Of a DNA stretch of 64,000 nucleotides, positions 1 to 8,912 are shown in pieces. The stretch spans positions 1 through 64,000 of the forward strand of contig VFJW01000070.1 in assembly GCA_009885845.1 (NCBI GenBank). The letters are read 5' to 3'. The position numbers and the translations under genes were made by a program. Source of the DNA: Geobacter sp. (GTDB lineage Bacteria; Desulfobacterota; Desulfuromonadia; Geobacterales; Pseudopelobacteraceae). The notes beneath the pieces are model-generated. The model saw only the letters and a program-made list of their open reading frames with translations, had not been told where the DNA came from and searched no databases. Numbering within the stretch: position 1 is the stretch's first letter; every line of letters begins with the position of its first letter.

Positions 1-303
1 GATTTTTGTATCCCCGACGAAATCAACCCGGTGGTGATCATCGAGGCCAAGATCACCAGCGACGACGGCACCGCCAGAGACAAGGTGACCAGGATGAAAG
101 AGCTGGAAACCCAGCGGAACAAACATGTCAGCGAGGGCAAGCCGCACTACGAGGTGGTTGCCTGCATCGACGGCAGAGGGTTCCGTCAGAGAAGGGCCGA
201 CATGCACGATCTTCTGCTGCGCCTGAATGGTAAGGTTTTCACTGCTACAACTCTCGACCGTTTGATTGCCAACACCAGGATAAGAGAGTTCGTAAGTCGG
301 TGA
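1..303 (+). pseudogene. C-terminal part of a restriction-endonuclease-like protein (cut by window edge)
   Basis: The frame is open from the first base to a TGA at 301-303, so the gene starts outside the window. The visible 100 residues begin with a D followed by VIIEAKI, matching the D...(E)xK core of PD-(D/E)xK nucleases, and then a basic helix and a hydrophobic C-terminal part (LLLRLNGKVFTATTLDRLI). This fits the C-terminal catalytic end of a type II-like restriction enzyme, but the family cannot be named from this piece. It is listed as partial and not shown to be broken. A small zinc-finger gene follows 138 bp downstream. Confidence 0.5.
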
Positions 304-441
304 ATCACAAGAAGAAGCAGAGGGGTCGCTTCTCCAAATATAAAGACGTGAAAAGGGAAAAAGGGGGCGGATTTGTTTTCTTAGGAAACAAAAATACGAT
401 TCCCAACCAATCCTTGAAGTCGTTACCGCATGGAGAGAAAA

Positions 442-690
442 ATGAAGTGCAGAAATTGTGAACAGGGCGATATGCTGGAAATTCACGAGAACTACCATTA
501 CCGTGAATGCGGCCTCGATAATGTCACCATCGTAGGGATTACCACCAGAAAATGCCCTGAATGCGGCAGTGTCATGCCGATGATCCCAAACATCGAAGGG
601 CTGCACGCCTGCCTGGCACAAGCCCTTATCAAAAAGAACGGCCCGTTGCGCCTCCAACTGCAAAAGAAGGTCTGGAAAGAGGCCGCTTGA
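442..690 (+). CDS. YgiT-type zinc-finger protein without its HTH domain
   Basis: This 82-residue protein has two CxxC pairs (CRNC near the start, CPEC near residue 39) in the pattern of the zinc-binding N-terminal domain of MqsA/YgiT antitoxins, followed by the usual linker (IEGLHACLAQAL). Family members normally continue into an XRE helix-turn-helix. Here the protein stops after a short basic tail, so the DNA-binding half is missing. ATG 442 is preferred over ATG 430 because GGAGAG lies just upstream of it. No toxin gene is adjacent. It may be a truncated antitoxin or a stand-alone zinc-finger protein. Confidence 0.55.
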   Translation: MKCRNCEQGDMLEIHENYHYRECGLDNVTIVGITTRKCPECGSVMPMIPNIEGLHACLAQALIKKNGPLRLQLQKKVWKEAA

Positions 691-759
691 TCCTCACAAT
701 CCGCTGTGAACTACATGCAAAGAGTATTGCCAACCAATGCGGACAGCGTAGAAAAATAA

Positions 760-789
760 TTGACAATCGCCCCTCTATTAAAATATACC
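760..789 (+). promoter_or_regulatory. Promoter of the TetR gene
   Basis: TTGACA at 760-765 and TATACC at 784-789 are separated by 18 bp. The -10 hexamer lies inside the palindromic operator at 783-804, so the promoter would be blocked by a bound repressor. Confidence 0.55.
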
Positions 790-804
790 TACCGATAGGT
801 ATAT
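783..804. promoter_or_regulatory. Palindromic operator of the TetR/RND operon
   Basis: Perfect inverted repeat: arms ATATACCTA (783-791) and TAGGTATAT (796-804) with a 4-base centre. It overlaps the predicted -10 box immediately upstream of a TetR gene, the usual place for autoregulation. The binding protein is inferred from position only. Confidence 0.7.
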
Positions 805-821
805 AAGTATCTCCTCGTAGA

Positions 822-1442
822 ATGAGCCCCATGAAAACTCAAACAGCACCTCCCATTCCCATGCCTCCGGTTGAAGCACGCGAACGTCTGCTTGCTGCCG
901 CACTTGTTCAATTTACCCTTCGCGGCTATGCCGCCACATCGGTTCGGGAACTCTGCGAGGCAGCCGGAGTAACCAAGCCGGTGCTCTACTATTATTTTAA
1001 AAGCAAAGAAGGATTATATCAGCAGCTGATGGAAGAATCCTATGCGCAGTTCGAAACCCTGCTTACCGGTCTTACCGGCTTTCCGGGCAGCGCCAGGCAG
1101 CGCGTAATTCACTTCTGTACCGGGCTTTTCTCAAGCTATATTCAGCAGCTGCCGCTTGTAAAACTGTGCTACTCGATCTACTACGGAACCCCGCAGGGTG
1201 CTCCCCCATTCGACCTTGAGCAGTATTACGACCGGATGCTTGATGCGTTAACCGTACTTGTCGAAGAGGGTATCGCACAGGGTGAAATCAGGCCGGGAAA
1301 TGTACAGGACATCGTCTGGACGATCTTGGCCTGCCTCAACATCACCATTGAGGAGCAGCTGTGCCACAGCAATCCCCGTATAGACGGCGCATCGATGACC
1401 CGCATGCTGGAACTTGTCTTTAACGGCATCGCGCAGCCCTGA
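822..1442 (+). CDS. TetR/AcrR family repressor of the RND efflux operon
   Basis: The N-terminal 60 residues form a typical TetR helix-turn-helix (ARERLLAAALVQFTLRGY, then TSVRELCEAAGVTKPVLYYYFKSKEGLY with YYYFKSKEGL as the recognition-helix end). The rest is a helical ligand-binding domain. Length (206 aa) is normal for the family. ATG 822 and ATG 831 are both possible and neither has a clear Shine-Dalgarno sequence. It is the first gene of a run with an RND adaptor, an RND pump and a TolC protein, and a perfect palindrome overlaps its promoter. The natural inference is that it represses itself and the efflux genes and is released by a pump substrate. Confidence 0.88.
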   Translation: MSPMKTQTAPPIPMPPVEARERLLAAALVQFTLRGYAATSVRELCEAAGVTKPVLYYYFKSKEGLYQQLMEESYAQFETLLTGLTGFPGSARQRVIHFCTGLFSSYIQQLPLVKLCYSIYYGTPQGAPPFDLEQYYDRMLDALTVLVEEGIAQGEIRPGNVQDIVWTILACLNITIEEQLCHSNPRIDGASMTRMLELVFNGIAQP

Positions 1443-1492
1443 CGTAAAACTATACCGTCCGAGTCATTATGTATTTGAACAAGGAGTTTGAA

Positions 1493-2641
1493 ATGAAGCA
1501 GTTTGCCGTAATGGTTTTCCTGATAACGAGTTTATTAAGCATCAATGCCTGTGGCAAGAGTGACGCACAGAAAAGTGCGGAGCAGGTCTCCAAGCCTCCC
1601 GTCGCAGTCGAGGTCCAGGCCGCAGCTGCCTCCGGTGTTTCCGACAGTATCGAAGTAACCGGCAGCCTGGAGCCTAAGTTCTCGGTGGATGTAAAAACCC
1701 AGATACCGGGATTAATCAAACAGGTCATGGTTTCGGAATGGGTTCACGTAAGAAAAGGTCAGCCGCTGGTACGCATCGACGTTGCTGAAACAGAGGCACA
1801 GGTAAAGCGGGCTGAAGCGGGAATTGTCTCAGCGAGGGCGAATCTGGCACAGACTCAAGTGGCGGCCAATCGCGCAGAACGTGAGCTGACCCGTATTCAC
1901 AAGCTGAAAGAATCGGGACTGGCCACCCAGCAGACCGTCGATGATGCCAGGAGTGAGACAGAGGCAGCCAAAGCCCGAATTGGAGTGGCAGCGGCACAAA
2001 TTCAGGTGTCTGAAGAAGAACTGCGACAGGGAACGGCCCGACAGGCAAAAGGAATTGTTCTGGCGCCGATCGACGGTATTATCGCTCTGCGGGACGTCAA
2101 TGTCGGCGATCTGGCCAGCGATGCGGCGGCCGCAAAACCGATTTTCCGGATTGTTGACAATAGGCTGCTGAATCTTACGGTTACCGTCTCATCGGTAGAT
2201 TCCGGTCGGGTCAAAGTTGGCCAACCGGTAGAATTTTCTGTCGATTCTCAGCCGGGTCGAACATTCATGGGTAAAGTCATGTACATCAACCCCGAACTCT
2301 CTGCGGCGGATCGCTCGCTGAAAGTCATCGCCGAAGTGCGTAATGTCCCGGAAAATCTCAAAGGCGGGCTCTTTGCCAAAGGGCGTATAGTCACCGGAGT
2401 ACGGCCGCAGGTGCTGCAGGTACCACGCAGCGCGATCGGCACCTTTGACACCCAGACAAAAAAAGGAAACATGTTTGTAGTTGAAAACGGAATCGTCCGC
2501 AATCGGGAGATTTTGAGCGGTTCCGTTACCGGCGATATGGTTGAGATTGCTTCCGGTCTCAAACCGGGTGAACAGTATGTTGTCCGGGGCGGTTTCAACC
2601 TGAAAGATGGTGACAAGGTTGCTGTCACGCCTTCAAAATAA
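1493..2641 (+). CDS. RND efflux periplasmic adaptor lipoprotein (membrane fusion protein)
   Basis: The protein (382 aa) begins with a lipoprotein signal ending in SINAC, so it should be lipid-anchored facing the periplasm. It then shows the adaptor order: biotinyl-lipoyl half (EVTGSLEPKFSVDVKTQIPG), a coiled-coil alpha hairpin (about residues 95-165, rich in A, E and R), the second lipoyl half (GIVLAPIDGIIALRDVNVGDL) and beta-barrel/proximal domains. AAGGAG at 1481-1486 selects ATG 1493. It joins the inner-membrane pump encoded 15 bp downstream to the TolC channel. Confidence 0.92.
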   Translation: MKQFAVMVFLITSLLSINACGKSDAQKSAEQVSKPPVAVEVQAAAASGVSDSIEVTGSLEPKFSVDVKTQIPGLIKQVMVSEWVHVRKGQPLVRIDVAETEAQVKRAEAGIVSARANLAQTQVAANRAERELTRIHKLKESGLATQQTVDDARSETEAAKARIGVAAAQIQVSEEELRQGTARQAKGIVLAPIDGIIALRDVNVGDLASDAAAAKPIFRIVDNRLLNLTVTVSSVDSGRVKVGQPVEFSVDSQPGRTFMGKVMYINPELSAADRSLKVIAEVRNVPENLKGGLFAKGRIVTGVRPQVLQVPRSAIGTFDTQTKKGNMFVVENGIVRNREILSGSVTGDMVEIASGLKPGEQYVVRGGFNLKDGDKVAVTPSK

Positions 2642-2656
2642 AGTCAAGGACGCTCT

Positions 2657-5600
2657 ATGATCCTCTCTAATACCTCCATCAAACGTCCGATCTTTGCCAC
2701 GGTCATGATTCTGGCCCTGGTTGTTCTCGGAATCTTTTCCTATCGCCGTCTTTCAGTCGAAATGTTTCCTAATGTCGAGTTCCCGATTATCTCGGTAGTT
2801 ACAACCTTTGCCGGAGCTTCACCGGAAACGGTCGAACGTGAAGTATCCAAGCGCCTTGAGGAGGCGGTCAACCAGATCGCCGGCGTAAAGCATGTATTTT
2901 CCACTTCCCGGGAAGGAGTCTCGACTGTCGTCGTCGAATTTCGTCTGGAGGAGAAGGTAAATGATTGCGCCCAGGAAGTACGGGCCAAAATCTCGTCTGT
3001 TCGCGGTACTCTGCCGACGTCTATCGATGAACCGATCATCCAGAAACTGGATTTTAATGCCGCACCAATTGCCGCACTTGCGGTTGAATCTACAACATTG
3101 TCACCCCGTGAGCTGACCACACTGGTAGAAAAAAAGGTTAAAAAACGCTTTGAGAGTGTTGCCGGAGTTGGCAAAGTTGACATGGTTGGCGGACAGAAAC
3201 GCGAGGTTACCATTGATCTCGATCCTGCCCGGCTCGATGCTCTCATGCTTGGGGTGAACGATATTGTTGCTGGCATCCGCTCCGAGAACACCAACACCCC
3301 GTTGGGTCGAATAACGAGGGGAACTGCTGAATATCCGCTCCGGATAGAGGGGAAGCCGGAGCGTGCCGAGCAGTACCGCCTGATGTCTGTGGCTCAAAGG
3401 AACGGGCGTCCGATCCGGCTTGGCGAAGTAGCGCTGGTTGGTGACGGCATTGAGGAAAAGCGCAAACTGGCGCTGGTAAACGGAAAACCTGCCATCGGCC
3501 TGGATATCTACAAACAATCAGGCGGCAATCAGGTGGAACTGGTTGATACGGTCAAGAAAGTCATGGACAAACTGCAGAAGGAACTTCCCCCCGGCGTCAC
3601 CGTTTCTCTGGTGCGTGACGGTTCGATCATGACCCGCGAGTCGCTGGCAGATGTCAAGGAGACTCTGCTCATCGGCGGCATATTGACGGTACTGATTGTG
3701 TTTTGTTTTATCAATTCCTGGCGCTCAACGGTGATTACCGGAATAACCCTGCCTATTTCAGTTATCTCCTCATTTATTATTATGAATGCTCTCGGCATGA
3801 CACTCAATGTCATGACACTCATGGCTCTTTCGCTTGCCATCGGTATGCTGATCGACGACGCCATTGTTGTACGGGAAAATATCGTCCGCCATCTGGAGAT
3901 GGGGAAGGATCATATGGAGGCGGCACGGTTCGGCACTTCAGAGATTGGACTGGCGGTCTTTGCCACTTCGATGTCAATTATTGCGGTATTTATTCCGGTT
4001 GCATTCATGAAAGGGATTGTCGGACGCTTTTTCTACCAGTTCGGCATCAGCGTCGCCTTTGCCGTGCTCGTTTCTTTGTTCGTTTCATTTACCCTTGATC
4101 CGATGCTTTCCTCACGCTGGCATGACCCCTCGATCCACCTGCAGGGGAAACGCACCGGGATTGCCCGTTATCTGGAAATCTTCAACTCCTGGTTTGACAG
4201 GAGTGCTGACAAGTACCGGAGCGCTATTGCCTGGGCTTTGGATCACCGTAAAAGTGTTGTGGCACTTGCCGTAGTCGCCTTCGTTGCCGGAATTTTCATT
4301 TTCAGTACCCTGGAGTCATCATTCATGGCCCCGCAGGACAAAGGGGAGTTTCAGATCTCATTCAAAACCGCCCCGGACGCTTCGATTGCCGAAACCGAGA
4401 ACCGGCTGAATGCCGTTCTGGCAGTCGTGAACGCGGTACCGGAAGTCGGGCACACCTATGCAACCATAGGAGCCGGAGACAGCGGTACAGTGCGCGATGG
4501 CCTGCTGTATGTGAAGCTTAAAGAACGAAATGAGCGGACGAAGAACCAGTTTCTCCTGCAGAGGGAAATGCGGACGCAGTTGCTGAAGGTGGCGGGAATC
4601 ACCTTTTCAATCGAGGAGGTCGGGCAGATAGGGGGAGCACAGAAACCGCTCAACGTTAATCTCAAGGGAGACGACCTGACAGTACTGAAACAGCTTGGGG
4701 CACGACTTAAGGAGGAACTCTATAAAGTTCCCGGCATCGTCGATCTTTCCATGACACTTGAGAATGATATTCCTGAATACCGGATGCGTGTTGATCGCGA
4801 TAAAGCACTGTCTGCCGGTGTTTCAACAAGTACAATTGTTGGTGCTATGAGCCGCCTGGTTGGAGGTGAAGCAATATCTACCTTTGAAGATGAAGATGGT
4901 GATGCGGTCAATATCCGTGTGCGACTTCCGTCACATTTACGACAGAATACGTCTCAAATACTGGACCTGAAAGTGTCCGTACCGGATGGAGGAAACGGAG
5001 TCAGGTTGATTCCTCTCTCCAGCCTTACCAGCACAGTCGTGGCTGCTTCACCGACAGAGATAAACCGCCGCGATCTTGCGCGTCAGGTAACGGTTAGTGC
5101 CAATCTTGACCAACTGCCGGTGGGTACGGCTGCCAAACATGTTGAGGAAGCCTCCAAACGGATAAACATGCCGCCCGGATACTCAGTCAATCTTTCTGGT
5201 GAGGCCGAGGATATGGCCGAATCATTCGGCTATATGGGTGAATCACTGCTGTTGGCGGTGCTCTTTGTCTATCTGATTCTTGCTGCCCAGTTTGAATCTT
5301 TTTTCGAACCGTTTGCCATCATGTTTTCTCTGCCGCTTTCCATCGTCGGCATGGCCGGCATGCTCAAGCTGACCGGCGACACCGTCAACATCATGTCGCT
5401 GATCGGTCTGATCATGCTGATGGGACTGGTAACCAAAAATGCTATTCTGCTCGTCGATTATGCCAAGGTGCTGCAAAGAAGGGATGGCATGAGTCGCCGT
5501 GAGGCGGTCATTCTGGCAGGCCGAACCCGTTTGAGACCGATTGTCATGACGACTCTGGCTATGATTTTCGGTATGATGCCGCTTTTTCTGGCACTCGGGG

Positions 5601-5755
5601 CCGGTGCAGAGATGCGTGCACCTATGGCCCGCGCCGTGGTTGGCGGACTTTTGACGTCCACTCTGCTGACTTTGCTGGTCGTGCCGGTGATGTACACCTT
5701 GATGGATGATCTCGGAAACTGGCTGAAGCGGAGATGGAAAGGGCAGAATGTCTGA
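2657..5755 (+). CDS. RND multidrug efflux pump, AcrB/MexB-like inner-membrane subunit
   Basis: At 1032 aa it has the standard length and the two-fold repeat of HAE1-type RND pumps: TM1 at the N-terminus (IKRPIFATVMILALVVLGIF), porter domain, TM2-6, and the duplicated second half. Proton-relay residues are visible: the TM4 double aspartate in GMLIDDAIVV and the TM10 lysine in GLVTKNAILL. It should use the proton gradient to move drugs or other hydrophobic compounds from periplasm and membrane into the TolC channel. The stop codon overlaps the next gene (pabBC-like) by 8 bp, so the two are translationally coupled. Confidence 0.95.
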   Translation: MILSNTSIKRPIFATVMILALVVLGIFSYRRLSVEMFPNVEFPIISVVTTFAGASPETVEREVSKRLEEAVNQIAGVKHVFSTSREGVSTVVVEFRLEEKVNDCAQEVRAKISSVRGTLPTSIDEPIIQKLDFNAAPIAALAVESTTLSPRELTTLVEKKVKKRFESVAGVGKVDMVGGQKREVTIDLDPARLDALMLGVNDIVAGIRSENTNTPLGRITRGTAEYPLRIEGKPERAEQYRLMSVAQRNGRPIRLGEVALVGDGIEEKRKLALVNGKPAIGLDIYKQSGGNQVELVDTVKKVMDKLQKELPPGVTVSLVRDGSIMTRESLADVKETLLIGGILTVLIVFCFINSWRSTVITGITLPISVISSFIIMNALGMTLNVMTLMALSLAIGMLIDDAIVVRENIVRHLEMGKDHMEAARFGTSEIGLAVFATSMSIIAVFIPVAFMKGIVGRFFYQFGISVAFAVLVSLFVSFTLDPMLSSRWHDPSIHLQGKRTGIARYLEIFNSWFDRSADKYRSAIAWALDHRKSVVALAVVAFVAGIFIFSTLESSFMAPQDKGEFQISFKTAPDASIAETENRLNAVLAVVNAVPEVGHTYATIGAGDSGTVRDGLLYVKLKERNERTKNQFLLQREMRTQLLKVAGITFSIEEVGQIGGAQKPLNVNLKGDDLTVLKQLGARLKEELYKVPGIVDLSMTLENDIPEYRMRVDRDKALSAGVSTSTIVGAMSRLVGGEAISTFEDEDGDAVNIRVRLPSHLRQNTSQILDLKVSVPDGGNGVRLIPLSSLTSTVVAASPTEINRRDLARQVTVSANLDQLPVGTAAKHVEEASKRINMPPGYSVNLSGEAEDMAESFGYMGESLLLAVLFVYLILAAQFESFFEPFAIMFSLPLSIVGMAGMLKLTGDTVNIMSLIGLIMLMGLVTKNAILLVDYAKVLQRRDGMSRREAVILAGRTRLRPIVMTTLAMIFGMMPLFLALGAGAEMRAPMARAVVGGLLTSTLLTLLVVPVMYTLMDDLGNWLKRRWKGQNV

Positions 5756-7490
5756 ATATCCGGTGATATTCTTCGATTCATTCGGCGAAAACAACAGTAC
5801 CGCCTCCTGGCGTTTTGACGGCTATATCAGGACGTTGATCGCCATGGAGAACAGCCAGGTTATGGAAGTGTTACACCTGGCAGAGCAAGCCGCGGCAGAC
5901 GGTCAGTATGCAGTCGGATTTGTGGCCTACGAAGCGGCCTTTGCCCTTAACCCTGATTTGCCGTTCACTCCGCCGGTTGAAGGATTGCCGCTTGCATGGT
6001 TCGCGTTATATGCAGAACGTCACACCGTTGCCTCAGGCTCGGGACTGCCTCTTCCTTCAGACGGTATTGTGCTGGAGCCACAGAAAAAATCTGAGGAGTA
6101 CACGCGAAGTGTCGGACTGATACGTGACTATATTGCCGCCGGCGACTGTTATCAGACCAATTATACCTTCCCGCTTCAGGGACATTTTACGGGAAATCCA
6201 CCCGCATTGTACTCTCGAATCGGGAACGCTCAGCGGGCGCCGTTCTGTGCGTACTTCGACATTGGTCGTTTTACCGTTCTCTCCGCTTCACCGGAACTCT
6301 TTTTTTCGCTGCAAAATGGCGTTATCACCACCCGTCCGATGAAAGGAACCATCAGTCGGGGGCGCTGGCCGGGTGAAGATATTGCGGCAATCGAACAGCT
6401 GCGAAGCAGTCCCAAAGAACGAGCCGAAAACCTTATGATCGTTGACCTGTTGCGCAGTGATCTTGGAATTATCGCCGAAACCGGATCGGTAACTGTTGAT
6501 GACCTGTTTAAAGTCGAAACATATCCGACCGTCCATCAGATGACTTCCACGGTTTCAGCGGTACTCCGCCCGGAAACAGGCCTTGCGGACATTTTTCAGA
6601 GTCTTTTCCCGTGCGGTTCGGTGACCGGAGCCCCGAAACGACGGAGCATGGAAATAATCGCCGAACTCGAAAACACACCGCGCGGAATATACTGCGGGGC
6701 GATCGGATGCATCGCCCCCGGTGGCGAGATTCTTTTCTCCGTTGCCATCCGCACGGCGCTGTTTGACAGACAGACCTATTCTCTGTCAATGGGGGTCGGG
6801 AGTGCCGTCACCTGGGATTCTGATGCATCTTCGGAATTTGACGAATGTTTGAGCAAAGGCGCGTTTCTCCGTCAACCGCCCCGTGATTTTCAACTTATCG
6901 AATCTTTACGGCTTGAGAGTGGTGGTTACTCTCTGCTCAACAGACATCTGGAGCGACTGACAGCTTCGGCTGCTTATTTCGGGTTTACCTATGACCGGGA
7001 TACCGTTCAACAGGCGCTGGTCAGCTTTGCCGCTCAAAGGTCAGGACTTTGCAAGGTACGCATGCTTCTTGCGCCGGATGGGAGTCTGGATATTTCTTCC
7101 GAAACCATTTTGGAGAACAGCGTCCCGTTACGGATTGCCCTCTCCACACGCAGGGTCAATTCATCTGACGCCATGCGCTATCACAAAACAACACGTCGGG
7201 AACTACTTGATACCGCCCGGTTGGAGCATACCGACTGTGATGAAATATTGCTGCTCAACGAACATGGTGAGTTGACCGAAGGGAGCTATCATACCCTGGT
7301 CGTGCAATTGAACGGACAACTCGTGACTCCTCCACTCATTTGCGGACTGTTGCCGGGGGTACTGAGGGGCGAACTGCTTGATCAGGGAAGAATCAGTGAA
7401 AAGGTTCTCTATCCCGACGATCTGCAGCGTGCTGATGCCGTATGGTTGATTAACTCGGTGCGCGGTTGGCGGCTGTGTGTCGTCATATAA
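5748..7490 (+). CDS. pabB: Aminodeoxychorismate synthase component I fused to aminodeoxychorismate lyase (PabB-PabC)
   Basis: The 580-residue protein has a chorismate-binding PabB domain (about 80-365) with the lysine-containing RPMKGT motif that separates PabB from anthranilate synthase, plus the GSVTGAPK and IGCIAPGGE motifs. A class IV aminotransferase-fold PabC lyase domain follows (about 375-580), with the candidate PLP lysine in YHKTTRR and the ELTEGS motif. Together they would turn chorismate into 4-aminobenzoate for folate, given a glutaminase partner (PabA) not seen here. The gene overlaps the RND pump gene and precedes tolC by 16 bp, an unexpected place for a folate gene. Confidence 0.9.
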   Translation: MSEYPVIFFDSFGENNSTASWRFDGYIRTLIAMENSQVMEVLHLAEQAAADGQYAVGFVAYEAAFALNPDLPFTPPVEGLPLAWFALYAERHTVASGSGLPLPSDGIVLEPQKKSEEYTRSVGLIRDYIAAGDCYQTNYTFPLQGHFTGNPPALYSRIGNAQRAPFCAYFDIGRFTVLSASPELFFSLQNGVITTRPMKGTISRGRWPGEDIAAIEQLRSSPKERAENLMIVDLLRSDLGIIAETGSVTVDDLFKVETYPTVHQMTSTVSAVLRPETGLADIFQSLFPCGSVTGAPKRRSMEIIAELENTPRGIYCGAIGCIAPGGEILFSVAIRTALFDRQTYSLSMGVGSAVTWDSDASSEFDECLSKGAFLRQPPRDFQLIESLRLESGGYSLLNRHLERLTASAAYFGFTYDRDTVQQALVSFAAQRSGLCKVRMLLAPDGSLDISSETILENSVPLRIALSTRRVNSSDAMRYHKTTRRELLDTARLEHTDCDEILLLNEHGELTEGSYHTLVVQLNGQLVTPPLICGLLPGVLRGELLDQGRISEKVLYPDDLQRADAVWLINSVRGWRLCVVI

Positions 7491-7506
7491 AAGGAGAAAC
7501 AAGGCA

Positions 7507-8805
7507 ATGAAATGTGCATTCATGATTCTTATAGCGCTTATGCCTGTTGTGTGCAGTGCCGAAACCAGGATGCTGACACTTGACCAGGCGATTTCGATCG
7601 CAATGGAGAAAAACCGTGATGTCGAAAAGGCACGCGAGTATGCCCGGTTTGTTCAGGGTAAATATGTTGAAGAGCGTTCTGCCGCGTTGCCGCAGTTGTC
7701 CCTCAATGGCTCTGCCCAATTTTCCAAAGATGAAAGCCTGAGTATCACCGGAACTTCCGCCCAGCGGCAGTTCGGCCGTGCGGTTGACCTGACCGTATCC
7801 CAACTGCTCTATAACTGGGGAAAACTGAATGCCGCTCTCCGCGCTGCGGAGGTCGGGCTGAAAACAGCTGAACAGCAGCTGCGGCTGTATCGGCAGGCGG
7901 CGTACCGAGACGTTGTTACGGCCTATCACGATATTCTGCTGGCACGTGAGCTATCCCGACTGGCAGGGGAAAACCGGACTCAGAAACTGCGCCATCTTGA
8001 TGAAGCCACGCGCAAGTTCAACGCAGGAATTGCAACTGATTATGATGTGCTTGCAGCAGAAGTTGCAGCAGAAAATACACAGCCGGAAGTTATTCGCTCC
8101 GGAAACAGTCTCCGCATGGCACGCGAGCGTCTCCGCTTCCTCCTCGCCATAGGCGGTGACGAGGTAGATATCACTGATTCTCAGGACATTCCGGCCGAAG
8201 AACGTCCACTGCCTGCAAGCTATGACGAAGCGATACAGCTCGCCGGGAAACTCCGTCCGGAACTGTCAGATCTGAGGCTGCGGGTCAGCATCTATGAAGA
8301 GCTGGTAAAGATTGCCGCCGCTGAAAATAAACCGCGTCTTGACTTCAGAGGTTCAGCAGGCTGGCACTGGGCAGGCCTGAATGATCCCGGCCCCGCAAAG
8401 GAAGCCAATGGAGCGGCGTGGAATGCCGGCCTGTATCTGACGTTCCCCTTTTTTGACGGACTCCGGTCGACCGGCAAAGCTGTACAGGCCAGAAGCGATT
8501 TGCGTACCAGACAGATTGAAGAAACAAAGCTGCTCGATTCAATTACTCTCGAGGTTCGCCAGGCGGAATTTTTGTACCGGGAGGCCTCAGAAATTCTCAG
8601 AACGCTCTCCGGCACGGTCAAACAGGCCGAGCGCCTGGTTCAGATGGCTGAAAAGGGGTACGAGTTCGGTGTCAAAATCAGACTTGAAGTTGAAGATGCC
8701 CAGCTGAACCTGCTCCAGGCGAAGAGTAATCTGTCCAGGGCTCGCCGCGATCTCAGTGTGGCGCATGTCAATTATCTCTGGTCCATGGGGATCGCGGGGG
8801 AGTAG
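7507..8805 (+). CDS. TolC-family outer-membrane efflux channel
   Basis: A signal peptide (MKCAFMILIALMPVVCSA) precedes about 410 residues with the repeated outer-membrane efflux protein pattern: LTLDQAISIAMEKNRDV near the start, long heptad-rich helices, and a second repeat beginning near YDEAIQLAGKLRPEL. AAGGAG at 7491-7496 points to ATG 7507 and not to an upstream in-frame codon inside the pabBC end. It supplies the outer-membrane duct of the tripartite pump made with the adaptor and RND protein encoded upstream, and is the last gene of that operon. Confidence 0.92.
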   Translation: MKCAFMILIALMPVVCSAETRMLTLDQAISIAMEKNRDVEKAREYARFVQGKYVEERSAALPQLSLNGSAQFSKDESLSITGTSAQRQFGRAVDLTVSQLLYNWGKLNAALRAAEVGLKTAEQQLRLYRQAAYRDVVTAYHDILLARELSRLAGENRTQKLRHLDEATRKFNAGIATDYDVLAAEVAAENTQPEVIRSGNSLRMARERLRFLLAIGGDEVDITDSQDIPAEERPLPASYDEAIQLAGKLRPELSDLRLRVSIYEELVKIAAAENKPRLDFRGSAGWHWAGLNDPGPAKEANGAAWNAGLYLTFPFFDGLRSTGKAVQARSDLRTRQIEETKLLDSITLEVRQAEFLYREASEILRTLSGTVKQAERLVQMAEKGYEFGVKIRLEVEDAQLNLLQAKSNLSRARRDLSVAHVNYLWSMGIAGE

Positions 8806-8912
8806 ACCGCCGGCACCGGGGAATACGCACTTTCTCCTGAATCTACAATCCTTTTGACTCATTTTAAGCTGCGTGGTACGTTGCACTATTATTTTTTCAG
8901 CAGGAGAAACCA

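Noticed and set aside
5243-5794. 183-codon minus-strand frame opposite the RND and pabBC genes
   Set aside because: It is His/Gln-rich with no domain, ribosome site or promoter, and lies antisense to two well-supported genes.
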